Below, one piece after another: positions 23,204 to 37,610 of a stretch of 64,000 nt of DNA. The notes under the pieces are model-generated. The model had not been told where the DNA came from. It searched no databases and was given only the letters and a program-made list of their open reading frames with translations. The first letter of the stretch is position 1; each line of letters starts with the position of its first letter. Origin of the DNA: Metallyticus violacea (Eukaryota > Arthropoda > Insecta > Mantodea > Metallyticidae). The stretch spans positions 62,539,501 to 62,603,500 of the forward strand of contig CM060834.1 in the NCBI GenBank assembly GCA_030762175.1, in the 5' to 3' direction. The translations under genes and the position numbers were made by a program.

Positions 23204-25681
23204 TATTATGCGGAAAGAATCTCGGAAAGAAAATAATTTTTTTTCGAAGTTTGGAAACTTCAAAAGAATCGCTTTTTGTTGCGTTTCAAATGGAGATAAC
23301 TATTTCTCCTTCATTATTCTAGTTTGATAGCCTTAGAAAACCATAATATGAAGAAATATTCGCGAAAAGAAAACATTTATTTCGATGGTTGGAAACTTCA
23401 TTAGAATCACTTTTTTCCGTTCTTATTTGAGATAGCTGGTTCTCTTATCATTTTCCACTTTGATAGCCTTAGAAAAGCATATATGCTGAAATTATCTCCG
23501 AAAGAAAAAAAAAAATTTTCGAAGTTTGGAATCTTCAAAAGAATCGCGTTTTGTTCCGTTTCAAATGCAGATAACTATTTCTCCTTCATTTTTCTAGTTA
23601 GATAGCCTTAGAAAACCATAAAATGAAGAAAGTTTCTCGAAAAGAAAACATTTATTTCGACGGTTGGAAACTTCATTAGAATCACTATTTTTCCGTTCTT
23701 ATTTGAGGTAAGTGGTTCTCTTTCATTTTTCTACTTTGATAGCCTTAGAAAAGCATATTATGCGGAAAGATTCTCGAAAAAAATTTTTTTTTTCGATGTT
23801 TGGAAACTTCAAAAGAATCGCGTTTTGTTGCGTTTAAATGGAGATAACTATTTCTCCTTCATTATTCTAGTTTGATAGCCTTAGAAAACCATAAAATGAA
23901 GAAAGATTCGCAAAAAGAAAAGATTTATTTCGATGGTTGGAAACTTCATTAAAATGACTTTTTTTCCGTTCTTATTTGAGATAACTAGTTCTCTTTCCTT
24001 TTACCACTTTGAAAGCCTTAGAAAAGCATATTCTGCGCAAAGAATCACGAAAAGAAAAAAAAAATTTTCGAAGTTTGGATACTTCAAAGGAATCCCGTTT
24101 TTTTGCGTTTCAAATGGAGATAACTATTTCTCCTTCATTATTCTAGTTTGATAGCCTTAGAAAACCATAAAATGAAGAAAGATTCGCGAAAAGAAAATCA
24201 TTATTTCGATGGTTGGAAACTTCATTAGAATCATTTTTTTCCGTTCTTATTTGAGATAGCTGGTTCTCTTATCTTTTTCCACTTTGATAGCCTTAGAAAA
24301 GCATATATGCTGAAATTATCTCCGAAAGAAAAAAAAAAATTTCGAAGTTTGCAATCTTCAAAAGAATCGCGTTTTGTTCCGTTTCAAATGGAGATAACTA
24401 TTTCTCCTTCATTTTTCTAGTTAGATAGCCTTAGAAAACCATAAAATGAAGAAAGTTTCGCGAAATGAAAACATTTATTTCGATGGTGGGAAACTTCATT
24501 AGAATCACTTTTTTTTCCGTTCTTATTTGAGATAAGTGGTTCTCTTTCAATTTTCTACTTTGATAGCCTTAGAAAAGCATATTATGCTGAAAGAATCTAG
24601 AAGAGAAAAAAAATTTTTTTTCCAAGTTTGGAAAATTATAAAGGAATGCGTTTGGTTGAGTTTAATGGAGATAACTATTTCTCCTTCATTATTCTAGTTT
24701 GATAGCCTTAGAAAACCATTAAATGAAGAAAGATTCGCAAAAAGAAAACATTTATTTCGACGGTTGGAAACTTCATTAGAATCACTTTTTTCCGTTCTTA
24801 CGTGAGTTAACTGGTTATCTTTCATTTTTCTTCTTTGATAGCTTTAGAAAAGCATATTATGCGGAAAGAATCTCGAAAGGAAAACATTTTTTTTTTGAAG
24901 TTTGGAAACTTCAAAAGAAACGCGTTTTGTTGCGTTTCAAATAGAGATAACTATTTCTCCTTCATTATTCTAGTTTGATAGCCTTAGAAAACCATAAAAT
25001 GAAGAAAGATTCGCGGAAAGAAAACATTTATTTCCATGGTTGGAAACTTTATTATAATCAATTTTTTTCCGTTCTTATTTCAGATAACTGGTTCTCTTTC
25101 ATTTTTCTACTTTCATAGCTTTAGAAAAGCATATTCTGCGCAAAGAATCTCGAAAAGAAAAAACATTTTTTTTCGTAGTTCGGTAACTTCAAAGGAATCC
25201 CGTTTTGTTGCGTTTCAAATGGAGATAACTATTTCTCCATCATTATTCTAGTTTGATAGCCTTAGAAAACCATAAAATGAAGAAAGATTCGCGAAAAGAA
25301 AATCATTATTTCGATGGTTGGAAACTTCATTAGAATCATTTTTTTCCGTTCATATTTGAGATAACTGGTTCTCTTTCCTTTTTCCACTTTGATAGCCTTA
25401 GAAAAGCATATATGCTGAAATTATCTCCGAAAGAAAAAAATTTTTTTCGAAGTTTGGAATCTTCAAAAGAATAGCGTTTTGTTGCGTTTCAAATGGAGAT
25501 ATCTATTTCTCCTTCATTTTTCTAGTTTGATAGCCTTAGAAATCCATAAAATGAAGAAAGTTTCTCGAAAAGAAAACATTTATTTCGACGGTTGGAAACT
25601 TCATTAGAATCACTTTTTTCCGTTCTTATTTGAGATAACTGTTTCTCTTTCATTTTTCCACTTTGATAGCCTTAGAAAAGC
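23204..25681 (-). repeat. 2478-bp higher-order block, copy 1 (nine dimers)
   Basis: This is followed directly by a near-identical copy at 25682-28159. Landmarks shift by exactly 2478 bp, for example the frame starts 23933 to 26411 and 25036 to 27514. Only a few substitutions are visible per dimer. The 2478 bp equal nine dimers of about 275 bp, a true tandem higher-order repeat. Confidence 0.88.
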
Positions 25682-28159
25682 ATATTATGCGGAAAGAATC
25701 TCGGAAAGAAAATAATTTTTTTTCGAAGTTTGGAAACTTCAAAAGAATCGCTTTTTGTTGCGTTTCAAATGGAGGTAACTATTTCTCCTTCATTATTCTA
25801 GTTTGATAGCCTTAGAAAACCATAATATGAAGAAATATTCGCGAAAAGAAAACATTTATTTCGATGGTTGGAAACTTCATTAGAATCACTTTTTTCCGTT
25901 CTTATTTGAGATAGCTGGTTCTCTTATCTTTTTCCACTTTGATAGCCTTAGAAAAGCATATATGCTGAAATTATCTCCGAAAGAAAAAAAAAATTTTCGA
26001 AGTTTGGAATCTTCAAAAGAATCGCGTTTTGTTCCGTTTCAAATGCAGATAACTATTTCTCCTTCATTTTTCTAGTTAGATAGCCTTAGAAAACCATAAA
26101 ATGAAGAAAGTTTCTCGAAAAGAAAACATTTATTTCGACGGTTGGAAACTTCATTAGAATCACTATTTTTCCGTTCTTATTTGAGGTAAGTGGTTCTCTT
26201 TCATTTTTCTACTTTGATAGCCTTAGAAAAGCATATTATGCGGAAAGATTCTCGAAAAAAATTTTTTTTTTCGATGTTTGGAAACTTCAAAAGAATCGCG
26301 TTTTGTTGCGTTTAAATGGAGATAACTATTTCTCCTTCATTATTCTAGTTTGATAGCCTTAGAAAACCATAAAATGAAGAAAGATTCGCAAAAAGAAAAG
26401 ATTTATTTCGATGGTTGGAAACTTCATTAAAATGACTTTTTTTCCGTTCTTATTTGAGATAACTACTTCTCTTTCCTTTTACCACTTTGAAAGCCTTAGA
26501 AAAGCATATTCTGCGCAAAGAATCACGAAAAGAAAAAAAAATTTTTCGCAGTTTGGATACTTCAAAGGAATCCCGTTTTTTTGCGTTTCAAATGGAGATA
26601 ACTATTTCTCCTTCATTATTCTAGTTTGATAGCCTTAGAAAACCATAAAATGAAGAAAGATTCGCGAAAAGAAAATCATTATTTCGATGGTTGGAAACTT
26701 CATTAGAATCATTTTTTTCCGTTCTTATTTGAGATAGCTGGTTCTCTTATCTTTTTCCACTTTGATAGCCTTAGAAAAGCATATATGCTGAAATTATCTC
26801 CGAAAGAAAAAAAAAATTTTCGAAGTTTGCAATCTTCAAAAGAATCGCGTTTTGTTCCGTTTCAAATGGAGATAACTATTTCTCCTTCATTTTTCTAGTT
26901 AGATAGCCTTAGAAAACCATAAAATGAAGAAAGTTTCGCGAAATGAAAACATTTATTTCGATGGTGGGAAACTTCATTAGAATCACTTTTTTTTCCGTTG
27001 TTATTTGAGATAAGTGGTTGTCTTTCAATTTTCTACTTTGATAGCCCTAGAAAAGCATATTATGCTGAAAGAATCTAGAAGAGAAAAAAATTTTTTTTTC
27101 CAAGTTTGGAAAATTATAAAGGAATGCGTTTGGTTGAGTTTAATGGAGATAACTATTTCTCCTTCATTATTCTAGTTTGATAGCCTTAGAAAACCATTAA
27201 ATGAAGAAAGATTCGCAAAAAGAAAACATTTATTTCGACGGTTGGAAACTTCATTAGAATCACTTTTTTCCGTTCTTACGTGAGTTAACTGGTTATCTTT
27301 CATTTTTCTTCTTTGATAGCTTTAGAAAAGCATATTATGCGGAAAGAATCTCGAAAGGAAAACATTTTTTTTTTGAAGTTTGGAAACTTCAAAAGAAACG
27401 CGTTTTGTTGCGTTTCAAATAGAGATAACTATTTCTCCTTCATTATTCTAGTTTGATAGCCTTAGAAAACCATAAAATGAAGAAAGATTCGCGGAAAGAA
27501 AACATTTATTTCCATGGTTGGAAACTTTATTATAATCAATTTTTTTCCGTTCTTATTTCAGATAACTGGTTCTCTTTCATTTTTCTACTTTCATAGCTTT
27601 AGAAAAGCATATTCTGCGCAAAGAATCTCGAAAAGAAAAAACATTTTTTTTCGTAGTTCGGTAACTTCAAAGGAATCCCGTTTTGTTGCGTTTCAAATGG
27701 AGATAACTATTTCTCCATCATTATTCTAGTTTGATAGCCTTAGAAAACCATAAAATGAAGAAAGATTCGCGAAAAGAAAATCATTATTTCGATGGTTGGA
27801 AACTTCATTAGAATCATTTTTTTCCGTTCATATTTGAGATAACTGGTTCTCTTTCCTTTTTCCACTTTGATAGCCTTAGAAAAGCATATATGCTGAAATT
27901 ATCTCCGAAAGAAAAAAATTTTTTTCGAAGTTTGGAATCTTCAAAAGAATAGCGTTTTGTTGCGTTTCAAATGGAGATATCTATTTCTCCTTCATTTTTC
28001 TAGTTTGATAGCCTTAGAAATCCATAAAATGAAGAAAGTTTCTCGAAAAGAAAACATTTATTTCGACGGTTGGAAACTTCATTAGAATCACTTTTTTCCG
28101 TTCTTATTTGAGATAACTGTTTCTCTTTCATTTTTCCACTTTGATAGCCTTAGAAAAGC
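25682..28159 (-). repeat. 2478-bp higher-order block, copy 2
   Basis: This is the tandem copy of 23204-25681. Its end point (AGCATATAATGCGG near 28158, against AGCATATTATGCGG near 25680) lies in the type-2 unit start. Part of it (about 26250-27620) appears a third time at about 30660-32030, an offset of 4411 bp or 16 dimers. Confidence 0.86.
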
Positions 28160-30571
28160 ATATAATGCGGAAAGAATCCTGGAAAGAAAATTTTTTTTTT
28201 TCGAAGTTTGGAAACTTCAAAAGAATCGCGTTTTGTTGCGTTTCAATTGGAGATAACTATTTCTCCTATTTTATTCTAGTTTGATAGCCTTAGAAAACCA
28301 TAAAATGAAGAAAGATTCCCGAAAAGAAAACATTTATTTCGATGGTTGGAAACTTCATTAGAATCACTTTTTTTCCGTTCTTATTTGAGATAACTGGTTC
28401 TCTTTCATTTTTCCACTTCGATAGCTTTAGAAATGCTTATTATGCGGAAAGAATCTCCGAAAGAAAAAACTTTTTTTTCGAAGTTTGGAATCTTCACAAG
28501 AATCGCGTTTTGTTGCGTTTCAAATGGAGATAACTACTTCTCCTTCATTATTCTAGTTTGATAGCCTTAGAAAACCATAAAATGAAGAAAGATTCGCGAA
28601 AAGAAAAGACTTATTTCAGTTGTTGGAAACTTCATTAGAATCACTTTTTTTCCGTTCTTATATGAGATAACTGGTTATCTTTCATTTTTCTTGTTTGATA
28701 GCCTTAGAAAAGCATATTATGCCGAAAGAATCTCGAAAAGAAAAAAATTTTTTTGAAGTTAGTAAACTTCAAATAATCGCGTTTTTTTATGTTTCAAGTG
28801 GAGATAACTATTTCTCCTTCATTATTCTAGTTTGAAAGCCTTAGTAATCCATAAAACGAAGAAAGATTCGCGAAAAGAACACATTTATTTCGATGGTTGG
28901 AAACATCATTATAATCACTTTTTTCCGTTCTTATTTGAGATAACTGGTTCTCTTTCATTATTCTACTTTGATAGCTTTAGAAAAGCATATTCTGCGCAAA
29001 GATTCTCGATAAGAAAAAAAAATTTTTTTCGAAATTTGGTAACTACAAAAGAATCGGGTTTTGTTGCGTATCAAATGGAGATAACTATTTCTCCTTCATT
29101 ATTCTAATTTGATAGCCTTAGAAAACCATAAAATGAAGAAAGATTCCCGAAAAGAAAACATTTATTTCCATGGTTGGAAACTTCATTAGAATCACTTTTT
29201 TTCCGTTTTTATTTCAGATAACTGGTTCTCTTTCATTTTCACACTTTGATAGTCTTAGAAAAGCATATTATGCGGAAAGAATCTCGGAAAGAAAATAATT
29301 TTTTTTCGAAGTTTGGAAACTTCAAAAGAATCGCTTTTTGTTGCGTTTCAAATGGAGATAACTATTTCTCCTTCATTATTCTAGTTTGATAGCCTTAGAA
29401 AACCATAATATGAAGAAATATTCGCGAAAAGAAAACATTTATTTCGATGGTTGGAAACTTCATTAGAATCACTTTTTTCCGTTCTTATATGAGATAACTG
29501 GATATTTTTCATTTTTCTTCTTGACAGCCTTGGAAAAGCATATTATGCGGAAAGAATCTGGAAAAGAAAAAAATTTTTTTTCGAAGTTTGGAAACTTCAA
29601 AGAATCGCGTTTTGTTGCGTTTCAAATGGAGATAACTATTTCTCCTTCATTATTCTAGTATGATAGCCTTAGAAAACCATAAAATTAAGAAAGTATCGGG
29701 AAAAGAAAACATTTATTTCGATGGTTTGAAACTTCATTAGAATCACTTTTTTCCGTTCTTACGTGAGTTAACTGGTTATCTTTCATTTTTCTTCTTTGAT
29801 AGCTTTAGAAAAGCATATTATGCGGAAAGAATCTCGAAAGGAAAACATTTTTTTTTTGAAGTTTGGAAACTTCAAAAGAAACGCGTTTTGTTGCGTTTCA
29901 AATAGAGATAACTATTTCTCCTTCATTATTCTAGTTTGATAGCCTTAGAAAACCATAAAATGAAGAAAGATTCGTGGAAAGAAAACATTTATTTCCATGG
30001 TTGGAAACTTTATTATAATCAATTTTTTTCCGTTCTTATTTCAGATAACTGGTTCCGTTTCATTTTTCTACTTTCATAGCTTTAGAAAAGCATATTCTGC
30101 GCAAAGAATCTCGAAAAGAAAAAACATTTTTTTTCGTAGTTCGGTAACTTCAAAGGAATCCCGTTTTGTTTAGTTTCAAATGGAGATAACTATTTCTCCA
30201 TCATTATTCTAGTTTGATAGCCTTAGAAAACCATAAAATGAAGAAAGATTCGCGAAAAGTAAATCATTATTTCGATGGTTGGAAACTTCATTAGAATCAT
30301 TTTTTTCCGTTCATATTTGAGATAACTGGTTCTCTTTCCTTTTTCCACTTTGATAGCCTTAGAAAAGCATATATGCTGAAATTATCTCCGAAAGAAAAAA
30401 ATTTTTTTCGAAGTTTGGAATCTTCAAAAGAATAGCGTTTTGTTGCGTTTCAAATGGAGATATCTATTTCTCCTTCATTTTTCTAGTTTGATAGCCTTAG
30501 AAATCCATAAAATGAAGAAAGTTTCTCGAAAAGAAAACATTTATTTCGACGGTTGGAAACTTCATTAGAAT
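28067..30571 (-). repeat. Copy of 19796-22300
   Basis: This is the sister of 19796-22300. The discordant unit near 29470-29540 carries the GAGATAACTGGATATTTTTC variant, also seen near 40470, so it was probably imported from that subfamily. Confidence 0.78.
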
Positions 30572-33270
30572 CACTTTTTTCCGTTCTTATTTGAGATAAC
30601 TGGTTCTCTTTCATTTTTCCACTTTGATAGCCTTAGAAAAGCATATTATGCGGAAAGATTCTCGATAAAAAATTTTTTTTTTCGAAGTTTGGAAACTTCA
30701 AAAGAATCGCGTTTTGTTGCGTTTAAATGGAGATAACTATTTCTCCTTCATTATTCTAGTTTGATAGCCTTAGAAAACCATAAAATGAAGAAAGATTCGC
30801 AAAAAGAAAAGATTTATTTCGATGGTTGGAAACTTCATTAAAATGACTTTTTTTCCGTTCTTATTTGAGATAACTAGTTCTCTTTCCTTTTACCACTTTG
30901 AAAGCCTTAGAAAAGCATATTCTGCGCAAAGAATCACGAAAAGAAAAAAAAATTTTTCGCAGTTTGGATACTTCAAAGGAATCCCGTTTTTTTGCGTTTC
31001 AAATGGAGATAACTATTTCTCCTTCATTATTCTAGTTTGATAGCCTTAGAAAACCATAAAATGAAGAAAGATTCGCGAAAAGAAAATCATTATTTCGATG
31101 GTTGGAAACTTCATTAGAATCATTTTTTTCCGTTCTTATTTGAGATAGCTGGTTCTCTTATCTTTTTCCACTTTGATAGCCTTAGAAAAGCATATATGCT
31201 GAAATTATCTCCGAAAGAAAAAAAAAAATTTCGAAGTTTGCAATCTTCAAAAGAATCGCGTTTTGTTCCGTTTCAAATGGAGATAACTATTTCTCCTTCA
31301 TTTTTCTAGTTAGATAGCCTTAGAAAACCATAAAATGAAGAAAGTTTCGCGAAATGAAAACATTTATTTCGATGGTGGGAAACTTCATTAGAATCACTTT
31401 TTTTTCCGTTCTTATTTGAGATAAGTGGTTCTCTTTCAATTTTCTACTTTGATAGCCTTAGAAAAGCATATTATGCTGAAAGAATCTAGAAGAGAAAAAA
31501 ATTTTTTTTTCCAAGTTTGGAAAATTATAAAGGAATGCGTTTGGTTGAGTTTAATGGAGATAACTATTTCTCCTTCATTATTCTAGTTTGATAGCCTTAG
31601 AAAACCATTAAATGAAGAAAGATTCGCAAAAAGAAAACATTTATTTCGACGGTTGGAAACTTCATTAGAATCACTTTTTTCCGTTCTTACGTGAGTTAAC
31701 TGGTTATCTTTCATTTTTCTTCTTTGATAGCTTTAGAAAAGCATATTATGCGGAAAGAATCTCGAAAGGAAAACATTTTTTTTTTGAAGTTTGGAAACTT
31801 CAAAAGAAACGCGTTTTGTTGCGTTTCAAATAGAGATAACTATTTCTCCTTCATTATTCTAGTTTGATAGCCTTAGAAAACCATAAAATGAAGAAAGATT
31901 CGCGGAAAGAAAACATTTATTTCCATGGTTGGAAACTTCATTATAATCAATTTTTTTCCGTTCTTATTTCAGATAACTGGTTTTCTTTCATTTTTCTACT
32001 TTCATAGCTTTAGAAAAGCATATTCTGCGCAAAGAATCTCGAAAAGAAAAAAAAATTGCGAAGTTTGGATACTTCAAAGGAATCCCGTTTTGTTGCGTTT
32101 CAAATGGAGATTACTATTTCTCATTCATTATTCTAGTTTGATAGCCTTAGAAAACCATAAAATGAAGAAATTTTCGCGAAAAGAAAACAATTATTTCGAT
32201 GGTTGGAAACTTCATTAGAATCACCTTTTTTTCCGTTCGTATTTGAGATAACTGGTTCTCTTTCAATTTTCCACTTTGATAGCCTTAGAAAAGCATATTA
32301 TGCTGAAAGAATCTCGAAAAGAATTTTTTTTTTCGAAGTTTGGAAACTTCAAAGAATCGCGTTTTGTTGCGTTTCAAATGGAGATAACTATTTTTCCTTC
32401 ATTATTCTAGTTTGATAGCCTTAGAAAACCATAAAATGAAGAAAGATTCGCAAAAAGAAAATATTTATTTCGATGGTTGGAAACTTCATTAGAATCACTT
32501 TTTTTCCGTTCTTATTTGAGATAACTGTTTCTCTTTCCTTTTTCCACTTTGATAGCCTTAGAAATGCATATTATGCGGAAAGAATCTCGGAAAGAAAAAA
32601 TTTTTTTTTCGAAGTTTGGAAACTTCAAAAGAATCGCGTTTTGTTGCGTTTCAAATGGAGATAACTATTTCTCCTATTTTATTCTAGTTTGATAGCCTTA
32701 GAAAACCATAAAATGAAGAAAGATTCGCGAAAAGAAAACATTTATTTCGATGGTTGGAAACTTCATTAGAATCACTTTTTTCTGTTCTTATTTGAGATAA
32801 CTGGTTCTCTTTCATTTTTCCAATTCGATAGCTTTGGAAAAGCTTATTATGCGGAAAGAATCTCCGAAAGAAAAAAAATCTTTTCGAAGTTTGGAATCTT
32901 CACAAGAATCGCGTTTTGTTGCGTTTCAAATGGAGATAACTATTTCTCCTATTTTATTCTAGTTTGATAGCCTTAGAAAACCATAAAATGAAGAAAGATT
33001 CGCGAAAAGAAAAGACTTATTTCAGTTGTTGGAAACTTCATTAGAATCACTTTTTTTCCGTTCTTATATGAGATAACTGGTTATCTTTCATTTTTCTTCT
33101 TTGATAGCCTTAGAAAAGCATATTATGCCGAAAGAATCTCGAAAAGAAAAAAAAAAATTTGCAGTTAGGAAACTTCAAAAGAATCGCGTTTGGTTATGTT
33201 TCAAGTGGAGATAACTATTTCTCCTTCATTATTCTAGTTTGATAGCCTTAGTAATCCATAAAATTAGAAA

Positions 33271-35843
33271 GATTCGCGAAAAGAAAACATTTATCTCGAT
33301 GTTTGGAAACATCATTATAATCACTTTTTTTCCGTTCTTATTTGAGATAACTGTTTCTCTTTCATTTTTCTTCTTTGATAGCGTAAGAAAAGCATATTAT
33401 GCGGAAAGAATCTCGAAAAGAAAAAAAATTTTTGTTGTAGTTTCGAAACTTATATAGAATCGCGTTTTGTTGAGTTTGATGGAGATAACTATTTCTCCTT
33501 CATTATTCTAGTTTGATAGCCTTAGAAAACCATAAAATGAAGAAAGATTCGCGAAAAGAAAACAGTTATTTCGATGGTTGGAAACTTCATTAGAATCACT
33601 TCTTTTCGGTTCTTATTTTAGATAACTGGTTCTCTTTCCTTTTTCCACTTGGATAGACTTAGAAAAGCATATTATGATGAAAGAATCTCCGAAAGAAATC
33701 GCGGTTTGTTGAGTTTGATGGAGATAACTATTTCTCCTTTATTATTCTAGTTTGATAGCCTTAGAAGACCATAAAATGAAGAAAGATTCGCAAAAAGAAA
33801 ACAGTTATTTCGATGGTTGGAAACTTAATTAGAATCACTTTTATTCCGTTCTTCTTTGAGATAACTGGTTCTCTTTCATTTTTCTACTTTGATAGCTTTA
33901 GAAAAGCATATTCTGCGCAAAGAATCTCGAAAAGAAAAAAAAATTTTTTCGTAGTTTGGTAACTTCAAACGAATCCCGTTTTGTTGCGTTTCAAATGGAG
34001 ATAACAATTTTCCTTCATTATTCTAGTTTGATAGCTTTGAAAAACCATAAAATGAAGAAAGATTCGCAAAAAGAAAACATTTATTTCGATGGTTGGAAAC
34101 TTCATTAAAATCACTTTTTTTTCCGTTCTTAATTGATTTAACTGGTTCTCTTTCATTTTTCCACTTTGATTGCCTTAGAAAAGCATATTATGCGGAAAGA
34201 ATCTCGAAAAGAAAATGTTTTTTTTCGAAGTTTGGAAACTTCAAAAGAATCGCGTTTTTTTGCGTTTCAAATGGGGTAAACCATTTCTCCTTCATTATTC
34301 TAGTTTGATAGCCTTAGAAAACCATAAAATGAATAAAGATTTGCGAAAAGAAAAGATTTATTTCGATTGTTGGAAACTTCATTAGAATTACTTTTTTTCC
34401 GTTCTTATTTGAGATAACTGGTTCTCTTTCATTTTTCCACTTTGGTAGCCTTAGAAAAGCATATTATGCGGAAAGAATCTCGGAAAGAAATTTTTTTTTT
34501 TCGAATTTTGGAAACTTCAAAAGAATCGCGTTTGGTTGCGTTTCAAATGGAGATAACTATTTCTCCTTCATTATTCTAGTTTGATAGCTTTAGAAACCCA
34601 TATACTGAAGAAATATTCGCGAAAAGAAAACATTTATTTCGATGGTTGGAAACTTCATTAGAATCACTTTTTTTCCGTTCTTATATGAGATAACTGGAAA
34701 TTTTTCATTTTTCTTCTTTGATAGCCTTAGAAAAGCATATTATGCGGAAAGAATCTCGAAAAGAAAAATTTTTTTTTCGAAGTTTGGAAATTTCAAAAGA
34801 ATCGTGTTTTGTTGCGTTTCAAATGGAGATAACTATTTCTCCTTCATTATTCTATTTTGATAGCCTTAGAAAACCATAAAATGAAGAAAGTTTCGCCAAA
34901 AGGAAACATTTATTTCGATGGATGGAAACTTCATTAGAATCACTTTTTATTCGTTCTTATTTGAGATAACTGGGTCTCTTTCATTTTTCTTCTTTGATAG
35001 CCTTATAAAAGCATATTATGCGGAAAGAATCTCGAAAAGAAAAAAATTTTTTTCGAAGTTTGGAAACTTCAAGGAATCGCAATTTGTTGCGTTTCAAATG
35101 GAGATAACTATTTCTCCTTCATTATTCTAGTTTGATAGCCTTAGAAAACCATAAAATTAAGAAAGATTCGCGAAAAGGAAAGATTTATTTCCATTGTTGG
35201 AAACTTCATTAGAATGACTTTTTTTCCGTTCTTATTTGAGATAAATGGTTCTCTTTCCACTTTCCACTTTGATAGCCTTAGAAAAGCATATTATGCTAAA
35301 AGAATCTCCGAAAAAAAAGAAAACAATTTCGAATTTTGGAATCTTCAAAAGAATCGCGTTTTGTTGCGTTTCAAATGGAGATAACTATTTCTCTTTCATT
35401 ATTCTAGTTTGATAGCCTTAGAAGACCATAAAATGAAGAAAGATTCGCAAAAAGAAAACAATTATTTCGATGGTTGGAAACTTCATTAGAATAACTTTTT
35501 TTCCGTTCTTCTTTGAGATAACTGGTTCTCTTTCATTTTTCCACTTTGATAGCTTTAGAAAAGCATATTCTGCGCAAAGAATCTCGAAAAGAAAAAAAAA
35601 TTTTTCGTAGTTTGGTAACTTCAAAGGAATCCCGTTTTGTTGCGTTTCAAATGGAGATAACAATTTTCCTTGATTATTCTAGTTGATAGCATTAGAAAAC
35701 CATAAAATGAAGAAAGATTCGCAAAAAGAAAACATTTGTTTCGATGGTTGGAAACTTCATTAGAATCACTTTTTTTTCCGTTCTTATTTGAGATAACTGG
35801 TTCTCTTTCATTTTTCCACTTTGATTGCCTTAGAAAAGCATAT
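33271..35843 (-). repeat. 2.57-kb segment shared with 48079-50651
   Basis: Landmarks shift by about 14808 bp, for example frame starts 34093 to 48901 and 34642 to 49450. The first part is also present at about 45086-46030, which makes three copies of that portion. The segment includes one shortened unit. It ends at the junction with the edge-derived units. Confidence 0.82.
33652..33753 (-). repeat. Shortened 102-bp B unit (36-bp deletion), lineage marker
   Basis: The unit starts GATAGACTTAG and is 102 bp instead of 138 bp. The AnTn tract and the GAAGTTTGG dyad are deleted, leaving CCGAAAGAAATCGCG. The same deletion joint occurs at 45467-45568, 48461-48562, 61118-61219 and 62459-62560, always after the same TTTTAGATAACTGG unit. 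One deletion was therefore copied at least four times. Confidence 0.9.
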
Positions 35844-37605
35844 TCTGCCAAAAAAATCTCCAAAAGAAAGGATTTATTTTCGAAGGTTGGAAACTTTAAA
35901 AGAATCGCGTTTTTTTGCGTTTCATATGGAGATAACTATTTATCCTTCATTTTTCCAGTTACATAGCTTTAGAAAAGCATATTATGCGGAAAAAATCTCG
36001 AAAAGGAAATATATATTTTCGAAGATTGTACACTTCACAAAAATCGCGTTTTTTTTGCGTTTCAAATGGAGATAACTAATTCTCTTTCATTATTGTAGTT
36101 TGATAGTCTTAGAAAAGCATAAAACGAAGAAAGATTTCGAAAAGAAAAGATTTTTTTTTGATCATTCTAAACCTCATTAAAATCACTTCTTTTCCGTTCT
36201 TATTTGAAATATCTTGTTCTTTTTCATTTTTCTAGTTTGATAGCCTTAGAATTGCATAAAATGAAGAAAGATTCGCAAAAAGAAAAGATTTATTTCGATT
36301 GTTGGAAACTTCATTAAAATGACTTTCTTTCCGTTCTTATTTGAGATAACTAGTTCTCTTTCCTTTTACCACTTTGAAAGCCTTAGAAAAACATATTCTG
36401 CGCAAAGAATCTCGAAAAGAAAAAAATTTTTTTTCTTAGTTCGGTAACTTCAAAGGAATCCCGTTTTGTTGCGTTTCAAATGGAGATAACTATTTCACCT
36501 TCATTATTCTAGCTTGATAACCCTACAAAACCATAAAATGAAGAAAGTTTCTCGAAAAGAAAACATTTATTTCGACGGTTGGAAACTTCATTAGAATCAC
36601 CTTTTTTCCGTTCTTATTTGAGATAACTGGTTCTCTTTCATTTTTCTACTTTGATAGCCTTAGAAAAGCATATTATGCGGAAATATTCTCGAAAAAAAAA
36701 TTTTTTTTTCGAAGTTTGGAAACTTCAAAAGAATCGCGTTTTGTTGAGTTTCAAATGCAGATAACTATTTCTCCTTCATTATTCTAGTTTGATAGCCTTA
36801 GAAAACCATAAAATGAAGAAAGATTCGCAAAAAGAAAACATTTATTTCGATGGTTGGAAACTTCATTAGAATGATTTTTTTCCGTTCTTATTTGAGAATA
36901 CTGGTTCTCTTTCATTTTTCTACTTAGACTGCCTTAGAAAAGCATATTCTGCGCAAAGAATGTCGAAAAGAAAAAAATTTTTTTCGAAGTTTGGAAACTT
37001 CAAAAGAATCCCGCTTTGTTGCGTTTCAAATGGAGATAATATTTCTCCTTCATTATTCTAGTTTGATAGCCTTAGAAAACCATAAAATGAAGTAAGTTTC
37101 TCGAAAAGAAAACATTTATTTCGATGGTTGGAAACTTCATTAGAAAAACTTTTTTCCGTTCTTATTTGAGACAACTGTTTCTCTTTCATTTTTTAACTTT
37201 GATAGCCTTAGAAAAGCGTATTATGCGGAAAGAATCTCGGAAAGAAATAATTTTTTTTTCGAAGTTTGGAAACATCAAAAAGAATCGCGTCTTGTTTGGT
37301 TTCAAATGGAGATAACTATTTCTCCTTCATTATTCTAGTTTGATTGCCTTAGAAAACCACAAAATAAAGAAAGATTCGCAAAAAGAAAACATATATTTCG
37401 ATGGTTGGAAACTTCATTAGAAACACTTTTTTTCCGTTCTTATATGACATAACTGGAAATTTTTAATTTTTCTTCTTTGATAGCCTTAGAAAAGCATATT
37501 ATGCGGAAAGAGTCTCGAAGACAAAACATTTTTATTTTCCAAGTATGGAAACATATAAAGAACCGCGTTTTGTTGAGTTTGCTGGAGATAACTATTTCTC
37601 CTTCA
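35843..37605 (-). repeat. Copy of array-edge units inside satellite B
   Basis: This run copies 14785-16985 (minus two small deletions). At about 37611 it joins material matching 18085 onward, so about 1.1 kb of the edge version is skipped. The upstream breakpoint falls inside the CTTAGAAAAGCATATT motif shared by all type-2 units. The sister segment at 50640 has ordinary sequence after the same point. Confidence 0.85.
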
Positions 37606-37610
37606 TTATT

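Noticed and set aside
23204..28159. Pure assembly duplication as the explanation for the near-identical blocks
   Set aside because: It cannot be excluded from sequence alone, but the copies differ at scattered positions (for example AACTAGTTCTC against AACTACTTCTC near 24000 and 26465), so a real duplication is more likely.
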